A stretch of 64,000 bases of DNA, from NCBI GenBank assembly GCA_030710605.1, contig CP092882.1:23548824-23612823 (forward strand), given 5' to 3'. The notes under the pieces were generated by a model that did no database searches, was not told the origin of the DNA, and saw nothing but the letters and a program-made list of their open reading frames with translations. The stretch comes from Cordylochernes scorpioides. Its lineage: Eukaryota; Arthropoda; Arachnida; Pseudoscorpiones; Chernetidae. Below are positions 11,962 to 22,049 of this stretch, piece after piece. A program made the position numbers and the translations under genes. Numbering within the stretch: position 1 is the stretch's first letter; every line of letters starts with the position of its first letter.

Positions 11962-11999
11962 CGACTGACGAGGGCCATTAGCCCGAAATTATGGTCTCT
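11962..11999 (+). ncRNA. hammerhead ribozyme, family B, decayed stem I
   Basis: Core CTGACGA at 11965-11971, stem II GGGC/GCCC around loop CATTA, GAAA next, then a short stem III and GGTC before the expected cleavage point. Stem I is poor (about two pairs), so self-cleavage is doubtful for this copy. Confidence 0.65.
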
Positions 12000-12167
12000 A
12001 GCTGAACGCTTCTCTGTTTTCCATAGCTGGAATTGTGGCTTTTTCAAAGACCCGGTTGTAAAGACGGTTAATAGATGACGCCTAGTTTTGGAGTCTATTT
12101 TGACGGTAGAGGCGATCTTTATATTCTTATAGATTATCATCATTAAGATGAAAAATTCCCATATATA
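11962..12167 (+). repeat. family B hammerhead retroposon, 5' truncated
   Basis: Starts at the ribozyme and runs through the family B body (TTGTGGCTTTxTCA, GACGGTTAATAGATGACG, TCTATTTTGACGGTAGAGGC). Related copies: 33897 and 48273 (plus strand), 60990-61176 and 61310-61455 (minus strand). Its right edge abuts the solo LTR. Confidence 0.75.
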
Positions 12168-13404
12168 TGTCGAATCCTGTCGACTTTCTTTCTTTAGCTG
12201 TGGTGATTCGGTAGTCTGGTCTGTTGTATTGATTCGTGGGGAAAGATGATCATTGCGCAGTCGTGATGGTGGTGAGTGGTAAAGCACACAGAGACGAATC
12301 ACAGGGGAATCCGAGGCATCAGAGAGAGGGAAGGCAGAGACCAAGTAGCGGCCGGCGGGCCATCCACTAACGAGTTGTCTGCTACTGCTGTCCGCTATCT
12401 TGCATCTACTGAACTGACAGACTGAGAGAAAATAAGGATAACCCGGGCCCCTGGAGCGCAAGAAACGCCAACTGCCCGGGCTGTTCATCTAACTAGTAGA
12501 AACCAGTTACTCTAGATTATATTTACATAGAGCCAATTGCAGAGCCGAACCAGCTGGTCAGGAAGGTCCATGCCTGCAGAGAATCCGGGAGTCCAGCCAA
12601 CGAGACTGGGTCGAAGGAAGTCTTCCCAAGCAGCAGGGCTGTCTGCATTCTGTGACGCATGAAAGCAGGGCATCTGAATAGAAGGTGGTCCACAGTCTGT
12701 TGTTCCTCCATACAATGTTGGCAAGATGGGTCTTCCCCAGGATGCCAGAGAACCAAGTCTGCCAGAACATGGCCATGTCCTGTAAGTAAGGTGGTGGTGA
12801 CTTCTCCAGGACAGACCTCAGGGAGGAATTGGAGCAGCCGGTCTGGAGTATGGGCTATTCTCCTCAGGTGTCTGTTGGAGTGGTCCCGGCAATAAACCTC
12901 CTTTCGTGCATCTAGGGCTACCGTGCGTGAATGGTTACGGGCCAGGCTTCTAGGCAGGATGGAAAATGATGGCTCTAAGGTCGAAACTGCCGCCTTCTTA
13001 GCAGTTCTGTCTGCTCTTTCGTTTCCGTCGATGCCGCAGTGCGTGACTGACTGCGGGGCAAGCCCTTTTTATATGCTCGAGTGTTACGTCGTCGGACGTC
13101 TGGCGCCATGGCGTCGGCGGGACGCTTGACCTTATTTGGCTGCGGGTAAGTCCTGTTACGTCATTTTATTGGCGCCGCGTTGACGCGACGGTTGACCTCA
13201 TGGCTGCGGGATAAGCCCTTTTGGTTTCTACGTTCCCTCTAGATGTACCTCTATATTTTATTGAACACACAAAAACGATACATGCAAAGTTAAATTGATC
13301 AAATGAGGATTGGGTACAATGATTAAAAGACCATATTAGAGTAGGGGGTGTAAGAAGTGGTGGTGAGTATTTACACAGGTGTTTATGATTCTTAAATTAC
13401 CACA
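12168..13404 (-). mobile_element. solo LTR split by a LINE
   Basis: On the minus strand it starts TGTGGTAATTTAAG (13404) and ends GATTCGACA (12168). It is flanked by TATA at 12164-12167 and 13405-13408, a 4-bp target duplication. It is homologous to the LTRs at 55248-55803 and 59455-60085. Removing the LINE (about 615 bp) leaves about 622 bp, close to the 631-bp LTR. It keeps the TATAAAAAG promoter segment that is missing from the LTR at 55248. Confidence 0.85.
12430..13045 (-). pseudogene. LINE ORF2 C-terminus (RNase H tail and zinc motif)
   Basis: Read on the minus strand, translation begins in an RNase H motif (HCGIDGNERAD) and runs with no obvious break to a C-terminal C-Q-H-C...H-L-L-F-R-C motif (12630-12700 region), ending at a stop near 12520. 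The 3' tail follows to about 12430. This is a 5'-truncated I/jockey-group type non-LTR retrotransposon inserted in the same orientation as the LTR that contains it. A short repeat (CAGTC) at both edges may be the target duplication. A second copy of the same family ends at 26335. Confidence 0.85.
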
Positions 13405-13413
13405 TATATATAT

Positions 13414-13630
13414 TATGAAAATTAGAAACTATTTTAGACGCGTAAGATTCTTTTTGAAATTAAACAATTTCTACTCCTCTTACTGCAATGAAAAATTAAT
13501 GGGAGGGCCTGGCTCATCAGTGGTGAACCCTCTCAGCGGTTTCGCCAGTTTAATCTACCATACCGCTGTTATATTGCATTTTTTAAATCTTCCTTTTTAG
13601 TGATACTGTTGCTAGACTTTTGGAATGGAT
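13414..13630 (-). repeat. F1 retroposon
   Basis: Minus-strand F1: TATGAAAATTAGAAACTATT at its 3' end, then the CTGGCTCATCAGTGGTGAAC block, and the GTGATACTGTTGCTAGAC end beside the Helitron boundary at 13632. Confidence 0.8.
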
Positions 13631-13640
13631 ATCTATATAT

Positions 13641-13980
13641 TGTTACATCATGATTAATAGCGTATTTCTTATATTATTTTTAATATATTTGAAATTTAAA
13701 TTATATATTTATTTATTTTTATATTCTATGATATTTGTTTAAAACAGATTATTTAGATTATCATCATTTGTATTTAGGTACACGTGTGACTTCACTGCTC
13801 TCTTAAATGTGAGAAAAATAAATAAATTATTCTGGAGGCTCTCTACTTAAAGTAGACTTATCTCATTATTCCCTTATATAAATTTGTAGGATGGTTGAAA
13901 CACGCTCTGCAAAGATGCAAGACACGTCTGAGGAGAGACTCAAGACTGAAGAATCTGCCAAACCGCAGCCCAGTGCAACA
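13641..13980 (+). repeat. 5' LTR of gypsy element
   Basis: Begins TGTTACATCA and ends CAGTGCAACA. A TATA box (CTTATATAAA) lies near 13874-13883. The gag ATG at 13891 and another in-frame ATG at 13915 fall inside the LTR. Because transcription normally starts about 25-30 bp after TATA, the second ATG is the more likely translated start. Confidence 0.95.
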
Positions 13981-15052
13981 ATTGGTGGAGATGCAAGTGC
14001 CGACCCAGTTGTTTTGAACCCCAACATAGACATCCCCAAATATGATGGAACAGAAGACCCTCGCCCATGGATTGAGTCCCTTGAAGAAATTGGCTTCCTG
14101 TACCACTGGGCAGAATATATTATTTCTCGCTATGCAGCCATGAACATGATTGGTAGCGCCAAAACCTGGCTGGACCTACACAAGATAAGTTTTACCAGCT
14201 GGGAACATTTCAAGAGCCCCCTAATTCAGGATTTTGGCTCAGACGCCAACAAAGAAGAATTGAAGATGAGGCTGAACAGAATGCAGCAGTGGAATGAACC
14301 TGCAATCAGGTTTGCAGAGGATATCCTGGTTCTGTGCAACAAGGTCGATCCCCAAATGGAAGAAGAGAATAAAATAAATTGGGTTATTGGAGGGTTAAAG
14401 AAAGAATACTCTTTTGCCCTCTACTTAAACCCTCCTAAGAATACCAACGAACTCCTAAGATTGTGTAAAAAGATGGATTTGTTTGAAAATAATTATCAAG
14501 AACGTATAGAAAAATCAAAGGCTCTATATAATGGACCACGCTCTCCTCGTTCCCATCATCAAGAGCAATGGAAGAACGCTCCGTCGTTCAGAAGACCAGA
14601 CCAGAACACCTCCAAGCCACAGGCCCCCGCTCCGAGGTACTACCAGAACACCCCCAAGCCCCAGGCCCCCGCTCAGAGGTACTACCAGAACAAGCCGCTG
14701 CCCCAGGTATCTGCCCCTAGACGATTTTACACTCCCATTCATGAGCCAAAACCGGTCTACCCAAGGAAAAAATACAATGAGTCCAGATTCAAACAGGAAT
14801 AGGACAGAAGACGGGAGACCAATATGTTTCAAGTGTAACAAGCCAGGACACGTAGCGCGGTATTGCAGAGTCAAGTTTGTGAGGATCGTAGAAGAGGACC
14901 CCTCAGTTTCCCAAGACAAGAGCCAAGAAAACCTTCAAATGGACGAAAGGAAAGATTATACACGGCCTCGCCTCTATGCGGATGTTTGTAATGACACACA
15001 AACGAATATTCCTACACGGAATAGATATTCCGTGTTGGAAGATTTAAACTAA
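13891..15052 (+). pseudogene. gag: gag (capsid and nucleocapsid), frameshifted
   Basis: The first frame (13891-14802) encodes an N-terminal acidic segment and a capsid-like region of the Retrotrans_gag type (FxxDxxxLxxKxDPQMxEExK pattern), followed by three short Pro/Gln/Arg/Tyr-rich repeats (residues about 230-275, PKPQAPAxRYYQN). The nucleocapsid zinc knuckle, C-x2-C-x4-H-x4-C, is at 14825-14866 but in the +1 frame, which runs to 15052. The switch must fall before 14802. It could be a programmed +1 shift, but its position ahead of the zinc knuckle favours a mutation. Confidence 0.9.
13983..13994 (+). promoter_or_regulatory. primer binding site, tRNA-Ala
   Basis: TGGTGGAGATGC begins two bases after the 5' LTR. 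It is complementary to the 3' end of animal tRNA-Ala (GCATCTCCACCA, with the characteristic G3-U70 acceptor). The site lies inside the gag reading frame. Confidence 0.8.
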
Positions 15053-15478
15053 GTGTCGCGCCTGATTCCTTCAATCAAAGCAAGTCGACCATAAATGGAA
15101 TTAGAAAGTTGGACCCTAGGTACAAAATTAATATTAATGTGGACAAGATAGGGTTATGCGAAGCTTTGATTGATACAGGCGCCGATCTTTCAATGGTCGA
15201 CCTAAGAACAGCACTTTTTGCTGGCCGTGAAATAAATAGTCTCACTAAAACGTGTTCAGGACCCGATGGGAAAAAAATTAGATATGGTAGGTAGCATTAT
15301 TTTAGATTTAAAAATTGATGACACTGAATTATCCCACGAATTTGTAGTAATGGACGCGCATCTACGAACTCTTATTCTTGGACGAGATTTCCTTAAAAAA
15401 AATGAATGCTAAAATTGATTGTAAACGAGAAACAATAAAATATAATTTGATGAGTAATCATGACGTAAGCAATTATGA
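15053..15478 (+). pseudogene. aspartic protease, frameshifted
   Basis: The active-site motif LIDTGADLS is at 15166-15192 (Asp codon 15172-15174), and the second conserved motif (LILGRDFL) at about 15368-15391. Between and after them the frame changes at A7-A8 runs near 15271 and 15394, and again near 15482. The protease would process Gag-Pol. As read it cannot be made as one chain. Confidence 0.85.
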
Positions 15479-17407
15479 TCTAAAAAAATAAAGAGCACTA
15501 CAGATACCGTTATACCTAAACTATCTATTAAATTGATTAGGGCCTCAATAGAAGCAGAGGATGGCGAATATGTCATCGAAGAGAACAACAGAATGACTCA
15601 AACAAATGGTCTTCGATTGGCAAGAAGTTTGCTTACTGTCACGGATAAGAAAACCCATATCTGGATAACGAACCCTTATCCTCGACCTTTAAAAATCATG
15701 AAAGACCAAACATTGGCTTATGGAAGTCTTCCTGCAGGGGTAAATTTTATAGAGAATAAAGAGAAGCAGAATGAAAATGACGAAATACAATTTCAAATAA
15801 ACAAAAATTTATTATTTAAAGAGCAAGAGAGGTTAAAACAAATTTTGGCCAAGTATACTGATTTGTTCTCATCGAGGTTAGGTAGGACCAATTTGGCAAA
15901 ACATCAGATTCATACAGAAGACGCAAAACCGATAAAGCACAAGCCTTACCGGGTAAGCGCTAAGGAACGAACCATCATAAAGGATCAAATAGACGAGATG
16001 CTCGAAGAAGGAATAATTAAACAATCTTCAAGTCCCTGGTCCTTTCCCGTTATATTGGTCAAAAAAAGAGATGGCAAATACAGATTTTGTGTGGACTACA
16101 GGAAATTAAATGAAGTAACAGTGAAGGATGTTTATCCAATCCCAAGAATTGATGATGTAATGGATACTCTCCAAGGATCCAAGTACTTCTCAGCAATAGA
16201 TCTCAAATCGGGATATTGGCAAGTCGAAATTGAAGAGAGAGACAAAGAGAAGACGGCTTTCACTACTGCACATGGGTTATATGAATTCAACGTAATGCCC
16301 TTCGGTCTATGCAACGCCCCTGCTACTTTTGAGAGGAACATGGACAATGTCCTCGGAAATCTGAGATGGCAGATTTGCCTTTGCTACCTGGACGATGTGA
16401 TTATATACAGCTCGGACTTTCCAACCCACATTAAAAGACTTGAAGCTGTCCTCAGATGCTTCAGCGAATCTAATTTAAAACTGAACGCCAAGAAATGCAG
16501 ATTTGCTTTCGAGGAACTTGAGATCCTTGGACATATAACCAACCAAGAGGGTATAAAACCTGCCGAATATAATATCAAAGCCGTTAGAGATTTTCCTCAG
16601 CCCAGGAAGGCCAAAGAAGTGCAATCATTCCTAGGAATGTGCTCATATTATAGAAAATTTATTAAAGATTTCTCATTAATCGCTGACCCATTGACCAGTC
16701 TCATCAGAAAAAATGTTCAATTTATCTGGACAGGAAAACAGGAAGAAGCGTTCCAAAACCTTAAAAAAGCTCTTATGAATCCGCCAATTTTAGGTCACTT
16801 TGATCCAAATGCAGCCACCTGCATTCACACAGATGCCTCTAACATCGGCTTAGGCGCAACACTAATTCAAAATATCGGTGGCGAAGAGAAGGTAATATCA
16901 TATTTGAGCCGAACCCTAAGTAAACCTGAGCAAAATTATTCAACCACCGAAAAGGAATATTTAGCTGTAGTGTGGTCGATATCAAAATTACGGCCCTATT
17001 TATATGGAAGGAACTTTAAAATCGTCACTGATCATCACGCACTATACTGGCTTAAGAATTTAAAAGATCCGACCGGCCGATTAGCACGATGGGCACTGAA
17101 GATTCAGGAATATAATTTCGAAATTATACACAAATCGGGAAAAAAACATCTGGACGCTGATGGTCTATCTAGAGGACCCTTACCAGAAAACGAATGGGAC
17201 GAGGATTATGAAAGACTATTTTTGAATCAAATAATAGACGAAAAGGATGATTTTATTGAGAATATTAAGGAGAACCTTAGTGGAAACAAGCGTTCAATTA
17301 CACAGAACTTTAAAGAAGAAAATGGGTGTCTCTACAAGAAAAATCCAAATCCTGAAGGTAGAGAATGGTTGCTGGTAGTGTCAAAGAAGAAAGGAAAGAA
17401 ATCATGA
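15479..17407 (+). CDS. pol: reverse transcriptase and RNase H
   Basis: One long frame without internal stops. Reverse transcriptase: SPWSFPVILVKKRDGKYRFC (16030-16090 region), MPFGLCNAPATFER, and the catalytic YLDD at 16385-16396. RNase H: first Asp in HTDAS (codon 16832-16834), the TEKEYLAVVWSI helix, and TDHHAL (about 17027). The frame is open from 15479 just after a TGA and has no obvious start, as expected for a polyprotein segment reached by readthrough or frameshift. It ends at 17407 in an A/G-rich stretch where the integrase continues in another frame. Confidence 0.95.
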   Translation, partial: SKKIKSTTDTVIPKLSIKLIRASIEAEDGEYVIEENNRMTQTNGLRLARSLLTVTDKKTHIWITNPYPRPLKIMKDQTLAYGSLPAGVNFIENKEKQNENDEIQFQINKNLLFKEQERLKQILAKYTDLFSSRLGRTNLAKHQIHTEDAKPIKHKPYRVSAKERTIIKDQIDEMLEEGIIKQSSSPWSFPVILVKKRDGKYRFCVDYRKLNEVTVKDVYPIPRIDDVMDTLQGSKYFSAIDLKSGYWQVEIEERDKEKTAFTTAHGLYEFNVMPFGLCNAPATFERNMDNVLGNLRWQICLCYLDDVIIYSSDFPTHIKRLEAVLRCFSESNLKLNAKKCRFAFEELEILGHITNQEGIKPAEYNIKAVRDFPQPRKAKEVQSFLGMCSYYRKFIKDFSLIADPLTSLIRKNVQFIWTGKQEEAFQNLKKALMNPPILGHFDPNAATCIHTDASNIGLGATLIQNIGGEEKVISYLSRTLSKPEQNYSTTEKEYLAVVWSISKLRPYLYGRNFKIVTDHHALYWLKNLKDPTGRLARWALKIQEYNFEIIHKSGKKHLDADGLSRGPLPENEWDEDYERLFLNQIIDEKDDFIENIKENLSGNKRSITQNFKEENGCLYKKNPNPEGREWLLVVSKKKGKKS

Positions 17408-18519
17408 GTGAATACCACAACCATATGCTGAATGGCCATCTGGGCGTCGCCAGAACCACATACCGATTGAAGAATAAATACTATTGGCCTTCCATGCTGA
17501 AAGATGTTTCCGAATTTGTAAAGACGTGCCATCTTTGCCAAAGTCGGAAAGGTTCAAATCAGTTGCCATCTGGACTTCTACAACCTATTCCCCCAGCTAA
17601 CTACCCTTTTGAAAGAATCGGAATTGACTTTGTTGGCCCCTTGCCATCAACGAAAAGAAGAAGGAAATGGATAATTGTGTTGACGGATTATTATACCAAG
17701 TATGCTGAAACAAAGGCAGTACCAGAAGCGACAGTGAAAGAAGTCTCTACATTTTTAATCGAACATATATTTTTACGTCACGGGGCTCCAAGATTTCTTA
17801 TCAGCGACAGAGGTTCACAATTCACTAGCAATTTGATGAAGGAGGTTATGAAAATGTGCAAAGTTAAACATTGCTTCACAACGAGCTACCATCCCCAGAC
17901 TAACGGGCTAACGGAACGGCTAAATAGAACTTTAATCAATATGATCAGCATGTATGTGAATACGGATCAGAAGAACTGGGACGAAATCCTTCCTTTTATC
18001 ACCCACGCGTATAATACCACAATTCAAGAAACCACAGGCTACTCTTCATTTTTCCTGTTGTTTGGGAGGGAACCCATGTCCCTCTTATACGACGAGAATA
18101 TCCCAACGGACAGTAACATGGACGATTACGACGAATATATAGAAAACTACTTAGATAAAATAGCAAGGACGAGACAGGTAGTCATTAACAACACAGAGAA
18201 GACTCAGGAAAGAATGAAAAGAAACTATGACAAAAAACACAACGAGAGAATCTATGAACCAGGACATTTAGTGGCAGTTTGGACACCAGTTAGGAAAATC
18301 GGAAAATGTGAAAAACTATTGAGAAAATATTTTGGCCCATATAGAATATTAAAGAAGCTGTCCAACGTAAATTACTTAATTGAACCAAAAGATAATCCTG
18401 GCCAAGACCCATTGATTGTCCATGTCTCAAGAATCAAACCCTATTTTGAAAGAATTGATGAGGTCAATCACGAGGACGTGACGACCTCTGGAGAGGGGGA
18501 AGTGTTGCATCATGATTAA
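17365..18519 (+). CDS. pol: integrase
   Basis: N-terminal HHCC zinc domain (H-x3-H in HNHMLNGH, and CHLC at 17527-17538). Core D,D35E: Asp 17626-17628, Asp 17806-17808, Glu 17914-17916 (35 residues between the last two). C-terminal GPY/F module (YFGPYRI near 18328-18348) follows. There is no chromodomain. It joins the reverse transcriptase frame by a shift at about 17380-17392. The stop lies 17 bp inside the 3' LTR. Confidence 0.95.
   Translation: MVAGSVKEERKEIMSEYHNHMLNGHLGVARTTYRLKNKYYWPSMLKDVSEFVKTCHLCQSRKGSNQLPSGLLQPIPPANYPFERIGIDFVGPLPSTKRRRKWIIVLTDYYTKYAETKAVPEATVKEVSTFLIEHIFLRHGAPRFLISDRGSQFTSNLMKEVMKMCKVKHCFTTSYHPQTNGLTERLNRTLINMISMYVNTDQKNWDEILPFITHAYNTTIQETTGYSSFFLLFGREPMSLLYDENIPTDSNMDDYDEYIENYLDKIARTRQVVINNTEKTQERMKRNYDKKHNERIYEPGHLVAVWTPVRKIGKCEKLLRKYFGPYRILKKLSNVNYLIEPKDNPGQDPLIVHVSRIKPYFERIDEVNHEDVTTSGEGEVLHHD
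18490..18502 (+). promoter_or_regulatory. polypurine tract
   Basis: GGAGAGGGGGAAG lies directly before the 3' LTR. It is the plus-strand primer and is inside the integrase frame. Confidence 0.85.
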
Positions 18520-18842
18520 TAGCGTATTTCTTATATTATTTTTAATATATTTGAAATTTAAATTATATATTCATTTATTTTTATATTCTATGATATTTAT
18601 TTAAAACAGATTATTTAGATTATCATCATTTGTATTTAGGTACACGTGTGACTTCACTGCTCTCTTTGATGTGAGAAAAATAAATAAATTATTCTGGAGG
18701 CTCTCTACTTAAAGTAGACTTATCTCATTATTCCCTTATATAAATTTGTAGGATGGTTGAAACACGCTCTGGAAAGATGCAAGACACGTCTGAGGAGAGA
18801 CTCAAGACTGAAGAATCTGCCAAACCGCAGCCCAGTGCAACA
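18503..18842 (+). repeat. 3' LTR of gypsy element
   Basis: 340 bp, TGTTGCATCA to CAGTGCAACA, nearly identical to the 5' LTR. It is followed by ATAT and then Helitron sequence. Confidence 0.95.
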
Positions 18843-19131
18843 ATATATATAAATGAATGTATGTGTGTTTGTGTGTGTCTGTCCTTTATGCCTGACCAAA
18901 CCACTCATTTGAACGCCATGAAACTTTGGGAAGTTATTTAGTATAGTACTGGGAAGGTTTCTAGCAAATAAAATTTTTGAAATAACTTTTCGCCTGAAAA
19001 TAAGATAAATATTCTAATTTATCTGTTATAATTTAACAATCTGCTCTAATTATTATCATGATGATACGATGAATTTGTAATGTAGAAAATTAGGAAAGAC
19101 AAAATTCAGGATGACACGGCAATTTATTTGA

Positions 19132-19512
19132 GACAAGAATAATGATACAATTCCAAGGCAAGATACTATTCCTTTAACTTCCAATTACCGAGGGAACCAA
19201 TTAATATTGATTTTATTCAACTTATCGAGTATTTTTCAAGGGACCGGGAAAAAATGTTCACTTTATTGAGAGATTCGTTAGACAAACCTTTACTCGGGTA
19301 AAACCCGGGCGAAGCCGGGTACGTCCATACAAGAATAATGATACAATTCCAAGGCAAGATACTATTCCTTTAACTTCCAATTACCGAGGGAACCAATTAA
19401 TATTGATTTTATTCAACTTATCGAGTATTTTTCAAGGGACCGGGGAAAAATCGAGAGATTCGTTAGACAAACCTTTACTCGGGTAAAACCCGGGCGAAGC
19501 CGGGTACGTCCG
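19132..19512 (+). repeat. tandem duplication of Helitron 3' end
   Basis: The roughly 190-bp terminal segment (ACAAGAATAATGATAC to the GGGCGAAGCCGGGTACGTCC hairpin) is present twice, at 19132-19326 and 19329-19512. Only the second is followed by CTAG. The first copy has a 12-bp extra piece. Confidence 0.85.
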
Positions 19513-19519
19513 CTAGTTT

Positions 19520-20810
19520 TATATATATTAATTTAAAAAACACAATTCAACAAAATAATAATTAATATTTTCCATTTATTTTATTGGGAAATTGTAATAT
19601 TATATATAAATCGATATAAAATCTATTATCAATTTGAAACTAAGCTATGAGAAATGAAATTTTGTTTAATCAAGTACTTTTTAAAATACATTATATTATA
19701 TTGCTATACAAATATTTTAAATCATGTTAAAATAATTCTTCATACAATATACAAAAAAATAATCTTTACAAATAAAAAATAAACTGTTATTTTGATTGTT
19801 TTGATCAAACTATTTCGATATTTTTGTCTTGAATACGTTTTAAAATATTAGAATAAAATTGAATTGGAGTTCTTTAAATTTTATATTCAAAATGTGATTT
19901 TGTCTTAAATAAGATATGTCTTATTTCCGATTATACTCGTATTTGATACCGAAACTGTATCTGTGAGTTGAAACTATATAATCTATCCTTAAATACGGTA
20001 ATTGGTGAATCTGTTAAATTAAAAATTTAGAATCAATGAAACTATTGTTAGAAATATATGTGAAATAGACTCTCTCTAAATAAGCATAGAAAACCTGTCT
20101 ATTTATCATGGCTTAGAAAAATGCCACCATTATTCAGGAATACAACAAATAACCTACATTTGTTCTTCTTTTATTCTCAACGGTCCTCTTTTAAAATATA
20201 TTCTCCCAGATTTCTCGCCATCATACATTTCACCTAATGCCACCATGTCTCTAGAACTTCCAATCATCACACGCTAGAATATTTGCATCCTTTCTTCCTC
20301 TCTGCAATAAACTCAGCCATTTACTCAGGTACCAAGTGATTTGGCTTGAGAAATGAGGCTCTTCCTTCTAAAAGACGCGCTTGAGTTTTCCTACTTCACA
20401 TGGGAACAGCTTTTTTTATGGGATATCATTTGTCAGAAGGACTTCTTTGTGGGGTTCAGGCCATGTTTTCCTATTACGTTGTCTGTCTTCGTGACTTAAC
20501 TTGATCCTTTTTTTTCTTTGGTTCGTAGAAAGATATGCGATTTTTTTGTATTTTTTTGGGTATAAATTGGCGTCGTTTTCTTTTTCTATTGATACGTATA
20601 TTATTTATCACGTGCAGAATGTACGAGTAAATGGCATCTAGTTTTTACGCTTTATTTGACGGGAGAAGAGACCTATGTTTTCTTTTTTACATAGAATAAA
20701 AGATAATTTTGAAGAATTCATACAAAAAATCTTATCACGTAGAAATATCATAGAAGCTAAAAATAAAGATGATAAAGCATTTATTTCTATTAAACTTATA
20801 AAACCTTTTT
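19520..20810. other. AT-rich sequence, nothing recognised
   Basis: No supported gene. 20160-20480 is less AT-rich but has no clear frame. Confidence 0.4.
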
Positions 20811-20814
20811 TTTT

Positions 20815-21122
20815 TTGCTTATCTCTAGTACACGTCGTACAGGCCATTGTAATCATAATGGGTAGAGTAGGCGACTGCTTTCACTGTAAATGCATCACAT
20901 GCCTACGCATGTGAAAAGCAGTTTGACTTTGCACTTAAAAATGTGCCAAAGTCCCCGTTTGGTTACTTGCACTCGCTGGTGGGGGTTGGATTTTTTCAAG
21001 AATCGGGGGCCATTGGAACATTTTTTTTATTAAATAAGAAAAAATTGCCCAATACGGAAATAGAACCCGGGTAGTAGTGGTCGAAAACCAACGGTTTAGA
21101 CCATCCTTCCACCGATCCCCCA
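20815..21122 (-). mobile_element. tRNA-derived SINE S1
   Basis: Complete minus-strand copy, with the head near 21050-21120 and the CTAGAGATAAGC end followed by an A tail (the T run at 20804-20818 on the plus strand). Confidence 0.8.
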
Positions 21123-22045
21123 AACCTTTTTATATATAATAGGAATGACAAATAGAGAATTTTTCTAAGTAACAAAACATCCTAATTATATATTTTGTAT
21201 ATCAAATATTTAATATTATTCTACCATATATATGCAACGTGAAGTTGATGAAGGATGATATTCACGTATATAATAGGGCACCTCCTGTTTTAATTATACC
21301 TTCATTATCACCACCAGTGATGATTTTTACTAGGGTGATATGTTCTCAAATAAATTATTTGGTTAGATATTCGCTTAATCTATTTATTTTATAATAGAAA
21401 TTATTTAGGTTGAGAAATAACAAGTCGAAAGATAGGCCAATATAAAAACATGTTAAAAACATCTCGGATTTTTAATAGATTGATGTAAATGATTGTTAGT
21501 GATTAATGAAAATATAAAAAGAAAACTATATAAAAGAATCAATATATAGATTTTTATAAGATAAATACAAAATATATTCAATAAAAAATGGCATATCTTT
21601 AAACCTAACCGTTTAAACGTAGAAAGCTATCACAGGAAGAATAGATATCGTGGTGATATACAAGAAGGGGAAATATCCGGCGAACATGGTGGAAATGATA
21701 AATATTTATCTTCGAAATTGATGGATCTCCCATTTTAACTGTCTGATTGGAAAATTCGGACGCAGATCCATTTCCCCATATGACTTATGGACGCACTGTC
21801 CACTCTTCCCCCTTTTTTTTCCTTCTGAAAGCTTTTCTAGAAATGGAAAATGCATTTCCCTTTTTTTTATTTCCTTCAATTTCTTTGGATGCCTTCCCCC
21901 CTCCTCTCCCAATGTTTTGATTCTATTTCAATCTATTGATTAGGATGGTAAAATGTTTTCACGACGTTGTTGAATAACATTTTTCGATGTATTTTGGAGA
22001 TTGTTTATGGATTCCTATGGATGAATGTAATCCTCTACACTTTCC
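21123..22045. other. no feature recognised
   Basis: AT-rich, with a short pyrimidine-rich stretch at 21800-21910. No supported gene. Confidence 0.4.
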
Positions 22046-22049
22046 TTTT

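Larger units (their letters stand above)
13641..18842 (+). mobile_element. Ty3/gypsy LTR retrotransposon, 5.2 kb
   Basis: Two 340-bp LTRs differ at about 6 positions (1.8 percent, counted by eye), and the element is flanked by ATAT direct repeats (13637-13640 and 18843-18846). Order: LTR, gag, protease, reverse transcriptase, RNase H, integrase, LTR, which is the Ty3/gypsy order. There is no env and no chromodomain. The LTRs say the insertion is fairly young, yet the coding region has at least five frame changes, several in A-runs. It is unusually compact: gag begins in the 5' LTR and pol ends in the 3' LTR. Confidence 0.95.
13632..19516 (+). mobile_element. Helitron-like element interrupted by gypsy
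   Basis: The left 9 bp (TCTATATAT, after A at 13631) lie to the left of the gypsy element. The remainder resumes at 18847 (ATAAATGAATGTATGTGTG) and ends in hairpin ACCCGGGCGAAGCCGGGT and CTAG (19513-19516) followed by T. Joining the two sides across the ATAT target duplication restores the classic A|TCTATATATATAAATG start. It has no coding capacity for Rep/helicase. Confidence 0.6.

Noticed and set aside
14524-14919. Minus-strand 131-codon frame
   Set aside because: It is the antisense of the gag repeat and zinc-knuckle region, with no independent support.
13641-18842. Endogenous retrovirus with env
   Set aside because: Integrase runs into the 3' LTR and there is no room or sequence for an envelope gene.
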